Assembly: GCA_021819105.1 (NCBI GenBank)
Contig: JAKASK010000003.1
Location: 62,001 to 126,000, forward strand
Direction: 5' to 3'
Source of the DNA: an archaeon
GTDB taxonomy: Archaea; Thermoproteota; Nitrososphaeria; Nitrososphaerales; Gagatemarchaeaceae
DNA: 64,000 bases
Numbering within the stretch: the stretch's first letter is position 1; each line of letters opens with the position of its first letter. This document shows, piece by piece, positions 9,042 to 16,128 of this stretch. The translations under genes and the position numbers were made by a program. Below the pieces are notes generated by a model, which was not told the origin of the DNA, searched no databases, and saw only the letters and a program-made list of their open reading frames with translations.

Positions 9042-9926
9042 TTGAGCGACCAACCGCAGCCCCTCCCCGAGAAGAGGGTCACCCCGAAGAACCTCCTCAC
9101 GGCTGCGGCCGTGGTCGCTGCCGTCCAGCTCGTAGCCCTCTTCATCACGAGCCAGAACCTCCCGATCTACAGCTCCATCGTGAGCTCCACCGGCCCCAGC
9201 TACGCACCCGCCGGGACGTCGGTGGAGGGGTCGGTCATCAACGCGATCCTGCTGGTCGGCTTCGCCTTCGCCCTGACCGTGGGGCTGGTGTGGCTCCTGA
9301 AGCGGAGGATGGTCATGTCGTTCAAGGTCCTGATCTTCGGGTCCGTGGCCTTCTCCGCGTTCGTGCTCACCATGGTGACCGCCGACGTGTTCGCGGTCAA
9401 CTACCTGCCCCCCAGCTTCGAGCTCCCGGTGGCGTTCGGGGTGCCGGCCCTGGTTGTCGCTGCCGTCGCCTACGTGATCTTCGTGAAGAACGTCTCCTGG
9501 CTGGCGACCGTCATCCTCGCATTCGTCGGCGCAGAGGTGGGGAGCTTCTTCGCGGTGACCCTTTCCCCATGGACCGCGCTCGCCCTGCCGATCGCGTTCT
9601 CGATATACGACATCTACGCCGTGTTCAAGGGCCCGCTGAAGGCGCTGATCGGGACCGCCCCCAACGTGGCGCTGGTCGGGATGTCCATCAAGGCAGGCGA
9701 GTTCACCATCGGGCTGGGAGACGTGGTCTTCTACACCCTCCTCCCTTCGCTCGCTCTCTTCCAGTTCTACCCTACGGCAGGGCTGCTCCCCGCCGTCATG
9801 ACGATCGCAGCCATCGACGTGGGGATGGTGATCACCCTCTTCTTCCTCTCGCGGAAGAGGCTGCTCCCCGGGCTCCCGATCCCTATGCTGCTCGGGGTCC
9901 TGGTTATCGCACGGTACCTGATCTAG
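9042..9926 (+). CDS. Presenilin-like intramembrane aspartyl protease
   Basis: A 294 aa membrane protein with about nine hydrophobic segments. The three A22/presenilin hallmarks are in order: Y-D in S-I-Y-D-I-Y-A-V-F (about residue 190), G-x-G-D in I-G-L-G-D-V-V-F-Y (about residue 228) and a PAL-like P-G-L-P-I-P-M-L-L-G near the C-terminus. The pair of Asp residues would form the intramembrane active site that cleaves transmembrane peptides. The start is TTG, 29 nt after ACTAAATAC (leaderless). Its stop overlaps that of the convergent eL38 gene by 4 nt. Substrates are unknown. Confidence 0.85.
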   Translation: MSDQPQPLPEKRVTPKNLLTAAAVVAAVQLVALFITSQNLPIYSSIVSSTGPSYAPAGTSVEGSVINAILLVGFAFALTVGLVWLLKRRMVMSFKVLIFGSVAFSAFVLTMVTADVFAVNYLPPSFELPVAFGVPALVVAAVAYVIFVKNVSWLATVILAFVGAEVGSFFAVTLSPWTALALPIAFSIYDIYAVFKGPLKALIGTAPNVALVGMSIKAGEFTIGLGDVVFYTLLPSLALFQFYPTAGLLPAVMTIAAIDVGMVITLFFLSRKRLLPGLPIPMLLGVLVIARYLI

Positions 9927-10117
9927 AATTCGACTATCGGGGTCTTGGTCCCCTTGATCAGGGCGTCCGCCTCGTCAGAGGTCGTCTTGAAGGTGTAGAG
10001 CGCGCCTCTGGTCCTGAGCTTGACCTTGGCCTGGTCCCCGGAGCGGAAGACCCTGATCTCCGTGGCGCCCTCAGACAGCTTCTCAAATTCTTCCTTGGAG
10101 CCGATCTCCTTTGGCAT
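9923..10117 (-). CDS. rpl38e: Ribosomal protein eL38
   Basis: This 64 aa protein begins M-P-K-E-I and has K-V-K-L-R-T-R-G-A-L-Y-T-F-K in the middle, ending P-I-V-E-F. This matches the large-subunit protein eL38 found in Crenarchaeota and Thaumarchaeota but missing from most Euryarchaeota. The internal ATG at 10117 was chosen over an upstream in-frame ATG because it gives the family N-terminus and lies 26 nt after the minus-strand TATA box TTGATAAG at 10140-10147. Confidence 0.85.
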   Translation of the reverse strand: MPKEIGSKEEFEKLSEGATEIRVFRSGDQAKVKLRTRGALYTFKTTSDEADALIKGTKTPIVEF

Positions 10118-10139
10118 GGGGGTCCCCCTCCAGGTGGCG

Positions 10140-10147
10140 CTTATCAA
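10140..10147 (-). promoter_or_regulatory. TATA box of the eL38 gene
   Basis: Minus-strand TTGATAAG is centred about 26 nt upstream of the eL38 ATG at 10117 and rules against the longer upstream start. Confidence 0.5.
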
Positions 10148-10255
10148 CTAATCCCGGTGCGATGGCTGTCCGAAGGCAGCCAGGTCACCTGTTAGGTTCC
10201 GGCCCCGCAGAAGGGGTAAATAATACGAAAACGCATAGCACGGGCGAAAACCAGT

Positions 10256-12334
10256 ATGATATCTGCTAAACTTTTCGTTACCACAATCTTCCTAACAACC
10301 GTACTTGCCACCAGCAGCGTATACATCCCGGTCGCGGCTGCGGTGTCGCCGTCGCCGTCGACCGCCTACACCTTCCCGTCTGCTCCTCCGACATACACAG
10401 GCTCTGCGGCCCCGTTCCTCAGCTCGCCGGTCACAGTGAGCCTGTCGGCAGGCGCACCGGCGCCCGGGAGCCCGGCCACACTGAACCCGTCGGCGCTCCC
10501 ATCGACCAAGGCCCTCGACCCCAACCCCAAGCCGTACGTCCCGGCGTCCGACCCGCCCACAAGCTCGTCGATACCTCCAGCGGTTAGCTGCAGGACCGGC
10601 GGCGGAGGAGGGTCAGGGTGCTCCCCGGTCAGCGTGGGGCCCGGCGGGACCAAGACCAACGGCCTCGCCATGAACGCGGTCGACACGGCCCCGTTCGTAG
10701 TCGAGCCGCCCGACCAGGGTCTCTGCGCGGGCGGCGGATACGTGATGGAGCTGATGAACCAGGGCGAGATGCAGGTCTTCAGTTCAGGCAACCTGGCACC
10801 GGCAAGCGGGGTGATCTACCTCGACACCCTCATGGGCCTCAACACCTTCCCCAACGGAGGGTGGAGCAGCGGCGGGGACCCCATGTGCCAGTACGACCCC
10901 GCCAACGGGGGCCACTGGATCATCACTGAGATAGTCTCCGCAAGCAACGAGACTTCCGGCGGCCCGTTCAGCGGCTGCTTCTTTGCGGTCCCCGACACGT
11001 GCTACGAAGGGATCGCGGTGAGCGCCTCCAGCGACCCGATCGGCACCTACCGCACCTACTTCCTCGACGCGAACACGGTCAACGGAGACCCAGGCTCTGA
11101 CGCCAACGCGGCGCCGGTGGCCGGGGTGCTGTTGAACGACTACGCCAAGACCGCCCTGACCAGGGACGCGTTCCTCCTCTTCTACGACGAGTTCAACCTC
11201 TACGGCAACTTCAACGGCGTGCAGGAGTTCGCCTTCGGCAAGACCGGCCTGGAGACGGGCGGCCCTGTCACGGTGGCCTACGAGAACATGGGGACGGCTC
11301 CGAACCTTTCTCCCATACCTGCCAACGGCATGTATCAGCCCGTCGCACTTCCCAGCAGCGCATTCTACCAGGTCATCCCGGCCCAGACCACCGACCCGTC
11401 TCAGTATGACAACGCCAACGGCGGGACCGGGTTCATGATCGGTACCCTCGACTTCTTTGGGAACGGAGACAACCGGACCGCGGTGTTCGACTGGACAGAC
11501 CTCTCGGCCCTCAACACCCCAGGGTGCGGCGCATGCTCAGGGATCGCCTTCGGAGGACAGCTCCTCACGGGGGTGGTGACCTATCAGGACGAGGGAGCGC
11601 CGTGCCTCGCTGAGGACTACTACACCACGAGCACCTTCTGCGGCCTCGGGACCCAGAAGGCTGGCCCGATCCCGCTGGGCAACTTCTGCAGCGCCGTCGG
11701 TGACGGGGAACCCGTCCAGGGCTGCCCAGAAGGCGGGATAGCGTCCAACGGCGACGGGGCCACCCAGGCGTTCTACGCCGGCGGCACCATATACACGGCG
11801 GTCAGCACCATCGTCTTGCAGACCTACACCCGCGCATCGCCCGAGACTCACCTCGGCGCGACCTACTGGGGGGTCAAGGTCACCAACGGCGACGCTGGGG
11901 TCACCTTCGCCATAGCATCGCAGGGCTACATCAGCGCGGCCCACGAGGACATCGAGTTCCCGGCCATGGCGGCGTCGGGCGGCACGGTGCTGGTGTCGTT
12001 CACCCTTTCGGGGGTCGACTACTACCCCAGCTCCGCCTACATCGTCCTTGGGGCAAACAACGTCATCCACATAGCCGCCCTTGGGCAGGCGCCTGAGGAC
12101 GGTTTCAGCGAGTACCAGTTCTACGGCACGTCGCTGTCCTACCTCTACAGGCCGCGCTGGGGCGACTACGGTCAGGCCGTGTTCGACCCAGGGACCGGCA
12201 GGTTCGTCTTCGCATCAGAGTACATACAGTCGCCGAACTGCATCGGCAGCGCCTTCCAGAACGACCCCACTTGCGGCGGGACAAGGTCCCCGTACGCGAA
12301 CTGGGGCAGCTCCATCAACTCGCTACCAAGCTAG
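10256..12334 (+). CDS. Large secreted protein of unknown function
   Basis: A 692 aa protein with a clear signal peptide (residues 1-30: charged start, hydrophobic core, A-A-A). A Pro/Ser-rich linker follows (about 30-125), then a long Cys-containing beta-rich domain. The many Gly/Asn/Asp loops and paired cysteines suggest a disulfide-stabilised propeller or lectin-like fold, but I recognise no family. There is no C-terminal anchor, so it may be released. G-Q-A-V-F-D-P-G-T-G-R-F-V-F-A-S-E-Y near the end looks like a propeller blade. A TATA-like GTAAATAATAC lies 35 nt before the ATG. Confidence 0.75.
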   Translation: MISAKLFVTTIFLTTVLATSSVYIPVAAAVSPSPSTAYTFPSAPPTYTGSAAPFLSSPVTVSLSAGAPAPGSPATLNPSALPSTKALDPNPKPYVPASDPPTSSSIPPAVSCRTGGGGGSGCSPVSVGPGGTKTNGLAMNAVDTAPFVVEPPDQGLCAGGGYVMELMNQGEMQVFSSGNLAPASGVIYLDTLMGLNTFPNGGWSSGGDPMCQYDPANGGHWIITEIVSASNETSGGPFSGCFFAVPDTCYEGIAVSASSDPIGTYRTYFLDANTVNGDPGSDANAAPVAGVLLNDYAKTALTRDAFLLFYDEFNLYGNFNGVQEFAFGKTGLETGGPVTVAYENMGTAPNLSPIPANGMYQPVALPSSAFYQVIPAQTTDPSQYDNANGGTGFMIGTLDFFGNGDNRTAVFDWTDLSALNTPGCGACSGIAFGGQLLTGVVTYQDEGAPCLAEDYYTTSTFCGLGTQKAGPIPLGNFCSAVGDGEPVQGCPEGGIASNGDGATQAFYAGGTIYTAVSTIVLQTYTRASPETHLGATYWGVKVTNGDAGVTFAIASQGYISAAHEDIEFPAMAASGGTVLVSFTLSGVDYYPSSAYIVLGANNVIHIAALGQAPEDGFSEYQFYGTSLSYLYRPRWGDYGQAVFDPGTGRFVFASEYIQSPNCIGSAFQNDPTCGGTRSPYANWGSSINSLPS

Positions 12335-12387
12335 AAAAAATCGCTCCTCGAGGGGTGCCCCTCAGAGGAGCCTCCCCGATTTTTACG
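12335..12387. terminator. Possible bidirectional terminator
   Basis: Between two convergent stops lies a hairpin in which AAAAAATCG-CTCCTCGAGGGGTGCC is answered by GAGGAGCC...CGATTTTT, giving a stem with T-rich 3' ends on both strands. Such a structure could end transcription from both sides. Confidence 0.45.
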
Positions 12388-13057
12388 CAGCGCCGAGATC
12401 GAAGACGGCGTCTATCGCCAGGGAGCCCGCCGAGCCGCCGGAGACGCTCCCCCAGGAGAGGTCAAGCTGCACTTCGACGGGTCCCGAGCCGACCAGGGAG
12501 TAGTAGAACCCGCTCCAGCAGCCGGGGGACACAGAAGTCCAGGACCCCCCGGGGGCCACCGGTACAGGTGCCTCCGCGATCTCGCACCTTGGGCTTGCCA
12601 CCTGGGTGACGACGGACCCGCCCGACAGGATCGCGGAGGCGAGGCTGCTCCCTCCCCCCTCGAGGACGGTGATGTTCCCGGTCCCCGTGTTCTGGGCCAC
12701 CACGCTGAAGCTCACGGTCCGGGCGCCGGCCCCTCCCGACACGACCGCCGAGACCGACAGTACCCTGACCTCGGAGGAGGGGGCGTAGGTGTAGGACCCG
12801 TCGGCGCCGCTCCCGGACGCGGTCGTGGTCCCCGTCGCGCTGGCAGATGAAGTGGAGACGGTCGTCGTGCAGCATGTCGCCACGGTCCCGGCGAAGGTCG
12901 CGACGTAGGTCTGGATTCCGCCTCCGAGCGACAGGGCCGAAGTGGTCGCGTTCTGCGGGGCCCCGGCCCCCGGAGGAAACATCGCCAGGACCGCTGCGGC
13001 GGTCAGCACGACCACCGCGAGGACGGCCACCGCACCGTATGCGTAGGCGTTCCTCAA
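12383..13057 (-). CDS. Exported protein with N-terminal membrane anchor, unknown
   Basis: A 224 aa protein with a single N-terminal hydrophobic helix (about residues 6-28) and a Ser/Thr/Gly-rich beta ectodomain with C-C and spaced cysteines (T-C-C-T-T-T; S-P-R-C-E; P-G-C-W-S-G-F-Y-Y). The build resembles archaeal pilin-like or anchored surface proteins, but the class III cleavage motif is not evident, so a signal anchor is the safer call. It converges on the secreted-protein gene at 10256-12334. An A/T-rich inverted repeat between their stops may be a shared terminator. Confidence 0.55.
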   Translation of the reverse strand: MRNAYAYGAVAVLAVVVLTAAAVLAMFPPGAGAPQNATTSALSLGGGIQTYVATFAGTVATCCTTTVSTSSASATGTTTASGSGADGSYTYAPSSEVRVLSVSAVVSGGAGARTVSFSVVAQNTGTGNITVLEGGGSSLASAILSGGSVVTQVASPRCEIAEAPVPVAPGGSWTSVSPGCWSGFYYSLVGSGPVEVQLDLSWGSVSGGSAGSLAIDAVFDLGAA

Positions 13058-13330
13058 GTCACGTCGGCGACGGAGGGCAAGCGGGCCCGGATAACTCTAC
13101 GATTTTGAACGGCGGGTGCCGTGAGCCATAGCTGACTCTTGGTACCCGTGGACTGGCGGGACGCACGTATCCTGCTTGGGGGTGAAGAGTCGACAGGCGC
13201 CCCGGGTGGTTGACGAACGAAAGGCGGCCGCCACTTTTCACGTCCGGAAAGTCGGGGAGGCTGCGACGCGGGGAAGTCTTTTAAGCCCGAAATTTGGGCC
13301 CTTTTTTCGGCGGCACCGAAAGCAGCTAGG

Positions 13331-13658
13331 ATGTGAAAAGACGAGTTTCGGACGAGGAGGCTACGGGCGGAGCAGCGGCGGAAGCGGCGGCTTCAGGTCC
13401 TTCAAGCCAAAGCCTGTGGAAGTAGGAAAGGAGTACGACGTTACCATTTCCGAGATCAGCAGGCGCGGTGACGGCATCGCGAAGATTGACGGTTTCGTCA
13501 TATTCGTGGCCGGCGCCAAGCAGGGCTGGCAGGGCAAGATCAAGGTGACCCAGGTAGCCAACAGGTTCGCCACCGGCGCGGTCGTTGGCGGAGCTGAGGG
13601 CATGTCTGGCTCCGAAGGTCAGGCCTCCACAAGCGAGAGCGAAGAGCAAGGAATGTAA
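13331..13658 (+). CDS. TRAM-domain RNA-binding protein, 5' end frame-broken
   Basis: A small protein with a Gly/Arg/Ser-rich N-terminus followed by a TRAM beta-barrel (P-V-E-V-G-K-E-Y-D-V-T-I-S-E-I-S-R-R-G-D-G-I-A-K-I-D-G-F-V-I-F-V and so on) and an acidic/Ser tail. Archaeal stand-alone TRAM proteins bind RNA and act as RNA chaperones. No ATG/GTG/TTG lies in the TRAM frame close to it. ATG 13331 is followed directly by TGA, and reading on in +1 from that T gives M-E-K-T-S-F-G-R-G-G-Y-G, a natural family start. Otherwise translation must begin far upstream (GTG 13182 or TTG 13176), before the TATA-like CTTTTAAG at 13278. Confidence 0.6.
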
Positions 13659-13760
13659 GGTCCGCCAAGGGCCTTCCTTCCGGACTGGCGGCTCGTCTTT
13701 TTACCGACGGCCGCTCCGTTTTGTTTTGCAATTGGACCCCGCTGGTCCCCCTTTGACGAA

Positions 13761-14540
13761 CTATGCTGGTTGTGAGGAGACGCGGAACACGCAGTGCTTG
13801 CCGCCGCGGAGCCTGCACTCCACTTCCTCGACCTTCGGCCTGGCGCCCCTTGCGGTCTCCACCGAGCCCTCGTAGAACCCGCGGAGGAAGTCGCACCCCT
13901 TCCGCATCTCACCCTTGCCTGAGCACTCGAAGCAGTCGGTCACGGTGACCCGGAGCTCGGACGTACCCGCATTGGTCGTCGACTCGTTGACCCCCCACCC
14001 CTCGGCGGCAAGGACGCGCCCGAGGTACGCCGCCTCGTTCGCCACTGTCTCCTCTCCGAGCTCCTTTGCGAGCCTCTCGGCGTTGTCGCGCCCCAGCGCC
14101 TTCCCCTCCTCGTAAAGGAGGACCTCCCCTCCGGTCCCGAAGAGCTTCACGATGTGGTCGAAGACCCCCGAGAGGCCCTGGCGCCGCAGGAGCAGGTACT
14201 CGTCGTCTCCCACCAAGATTCCTGTGTGGAACGTGTCGACCAGGAGCCCGTCCCTCCCCTCGGAGACCTCGGTCTCCAGGGCGGCCTCCAGCCCGCCGAT
14301 GGCTTCCTTCAGCGAAGCGGCCGTCTCCTTGGAGGACAGCGCCTCCGCGAAGGCGGTGAGCATGGCCGTCCCGTCGCTCAGGGTATAGGACGAGGTCCCG
14401 ATCATGTTGACCCTCTTCCTCAGGGCCTCGAGTATCTCGCCCATGGAGCCGGGTGCGTCAGACATGTGGACGATGATGTTGTAGAGTTTCTTCCCCTTCG
14501 CATAGTGGAGCGGGAACTCTCGCTTGCGCGTGTCTTTCAA
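13761..14540 (-). CDS. ACT-V4R domain protein
   Basis: A 259 aa cytosolic protein. An N-terminal ACT-like ligand domain (N-I-I-V-H-M-S-D-A-P-G-S-M-G-E-I-L, residues about 15-85) is joined to a V4R (4-vinyl reductase/BchJ-type) domain (residues about 90-255). The V4R ends with C-F-E-C-S-G-K-G, K-G-C-D-F-L-R-G-F-Y-E-G and C-R-L-R-G-G-K-H-C-V-F. V4R domains bind small hydrophobic ligands and often act in sensing. The start is TTG 14540, after the TATA box at 14571-14580. An upstream ATG (14551), at leaderless spacing, runs into a stop in another frame. Confidence 0.75.
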   Translation of the reverse strand: MKDTRKREFPLHYAKGKKLYNIIVHMSDAPGSMGEILEALRKRVNMIGTSSYTLSDGTAMLTAFAEALSSKETAASLKEAIGGLEAALETEVSEGRDGLLVDTFHTGILVGDDEYLLLRRQGLSGVFDHIVKLFGTGGEVLLYEEGKALGRDNAERLAKELGEETVANEAAYLGRVLAAEGWGVNESTTNAGTSELRVTVTDCFECSGKGEMRKGCDFLRGFYEGSVETARGARPKVEEVECRLRGGKHCVFRVSSQPA

Positions 14541-14613
14541 AAAGTCGACATTCGACGGTCTTCGCGGAGCCAGATAAGGCTTTGAAGAACCCGAGAGGAT
14601 AAACACAGGAAAA

Positions 14614-14623
14614 GACTAAATCG
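14614..14623 (+). promoter_or_regulatory. TATA box of the CBS-domain gene
   Basis: GACTAAATCG is centred 27 nt before the ATG at 14645, with no Shine-Dalgarno in between. Confidence 0.5.
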
Positions 14624-14644
14624 ACTCTGCTTTCCCTCGTCGCC

Positions 14645-15073
14645 ATGGTCCTCTATGCCAGGGACATCGTCGAGAAGGATTTCCTCTCGCTCTCGGGCGG
14701 GACCACGGTCTTCGAAGCCGCGAAAGCCATGAAGGCAGGGAGGCGCGGGTTCGCGGTGATCGGGACCCTCGACGCGCCCGAGGGGCTGATCACAGAGTGG
14801 GACGTCCTCGCCAAGGTGGTCGCGGAAGGGAAGGACCCCCAGAAGGTCACGCTGAACGAGATAATGACCAGGGAACTGGTCAGCATCGACGCCGGGGCGG
14901 GCCTCGCCGAGGTCTCCCAGCTCATGACGGAGCGGGGGATCCGCAGGCTGCTCGTGAAGGACGGGAACAACGTTGTCGGATTCATCACCTCGCGGACGAT
15001 GCTGGCCAGGATGAACGACTACGTGGACAAGGTCTCTTCGCAGATAAGCAGGCTCCAGACCCCCTGGTTCTGA
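14645..15073 (+). CDS. Tandem CBS-domain protein
   Basis: A 142 aa protein made only of two CBS motifs (about residues 8-62 and 72-130). The first ends I-T-E-W-D-V-L and the second G-F-I-T-S-R-T-M-L. Such stand-alone CBS pairs bind adenine nucleotides (AMP, ATP, SAM) and regulate partner proteins. No enzyme domain is attached and the partner is unknown. ATG 14645 lies 27 nt after GACTAAATCG, so the mRNA is probably leaderless. Confidence 0.85.
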   Translation: MVLYARDIVEKDFLSLSGGTTVFEAAKAMKAGRRGFAVIGTLDAPEGLITEWDVLAKVVAEGKDPQKVTLNEIMTRELVSIDAGAGLAEVSQLMTERGIRRLLVKDGNNVVGFITSRTMLARMNDYVDKVSSQISRLQTPWF

Positions 15074-15626
15074 GGCTCAGCTCGAGAGGTATCCCTGTCC
15101 TCGTAGCGGTTGCATGGGTGCTTTTCAGTCGCTCGCGACTGACATTGCGCGACTCGCCGCCCGACAGAAACCGAAGAGGGTTGGATGGCAGGTTTCTTGG
15201 ATGGAGAGGGTGCCACCGCAATCAATAGGCAGACCAGAAGAGACCCCCCCTTCGCCCGCCTGCCGCGCCTATGTCACCGTCGGCGACACTGACAGGTGAG
15301 CCCTGACGACCTAGTCGAGGTACAATGGAGGGAGGACTTGCCAAGCCCACTAGCACAGACGGGGCCCCAGGTGGAACAGATGGGCCGGCGCCTGCAACTG
15401 GTTTCGCCCTGTTTCCTCGACCAGGCAGCCGCTCCTGGACTTGCTTCCCTTCCTTGGGCTAGAGACGAGGCAGGCAAGCCTGGCCCTTGAGTTCATCGGC
15501 AAGCAGGAAGCTTTCGCTCGTGGAAAGAGGATGGGAGGGGAGGCTCGTCTCCCCTGACGGAAGAAGAACTAGGATTCCGCGAAAGATTAAGAAGGCAAGT
15601 GAGACTCCTGAACAGGAAGGGGGAAT
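15074..15626. other. Long gene-free stretch with hairpins
   Basis: I find no convincing protein gene in these 550 nt. Several short perfect hairpins are present, for example CAGTCG-CTCG-CGACTG at about 15127-15142 and AGGGGAG/CTCCCCT at about 15536-15556. A TATA-like AGATTAAG at 15584-15591 belongs to the RNase HI gene. A structured RNA is possible, but I could not match conserved RNase P, SRP or rRNA motifs on either strand. Confidence 0.3.
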
Positions 15627-16077
15627 ATGCCCGCACCGAAGGAGGTGGTGGATTTGGCCATTGAGGTATTCATCGACGGCCTCAGTTAGCCAACCGCGCA
15701 ATCCTGGCACCGGGACCTATGGGTACCTGATCTACGACGGCAGAAAGAAGGTCGCCGAAGGGTCTGGGGTGGCAGGGGAGGAGGTCACGAGCAACTTCGC
15801 CGAGTACACGGCCCTGGTCGAGGCGCTGAAGAAGCTGAAGGGGCTGGGGATGGAAGGGGACGTCCTAGTCCGGTCGGATTCCAAGCTGCTGGTCGGCCAG
15901 ATGAGCGAGGGGTGGAAGGTGAAGGGGGGGATGTACCTTGAGAAGCTGAAGGAGGCGAGGGAGCTTTTGAAGGACTTCGGGTCCGTGAGATTCGAGTGGA
16001 TCCCCAGGGAGCGGAACCAGGAGGCGGACCTGCTCACGAGGATCGCCTACGATAGGAACGGAAGGGGACGGCCCTAG
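15627..16077 (+). CDS. rnhA: Ribonuclease HI, frameshifted near the 5' end
   Basis: A small RNase HI that cleaves the RNA of RNA-DNA hybrids. From ATG 15627 the reading M-P-A-P-K-E-V-V-D-L-A-I-E-V-F-I-D-G gives the first strand and catalytic Asp, then reaches TAG at 15687. One frame further, the protein continues Q-P-R-N-P-G-T-G-T-Y-G-Y-L-I-Y-D-G, with N-F-A-E-Y-T-A-L (catalytic Glu), V-R-S-D-S-K-L-L (Asp) and N-Q-E-A-D-L-L-T-R (Asp). All four catalytic acids are preserved if a +1 shift occurs near 15678-15687. This is either a real frameshift, a programmed event or a one-base consensus error. Confidence 0.75.
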
Positions 16078-16128
16078 GGCCGGGACAGAGAAGCCTTCCT
16101 AAATACTGCGGCGTCGTTCGACCCCTCC

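Noticed and set aside
14535-14555. Sixth frame break in the ACT-V4R gene (ATG 14551 runs into TGA)
   Set aside because: TTG 14540 is in the correct frame with a short leader, and the required shift would be -1, unlike the other five. Normal initiation explains it.
15074-15626. RNase P or SRP RNA
   Set aside because: The GAGGAAAGTCC motif of RNase P and the conserved SRP loop motifs are absent on both strands.
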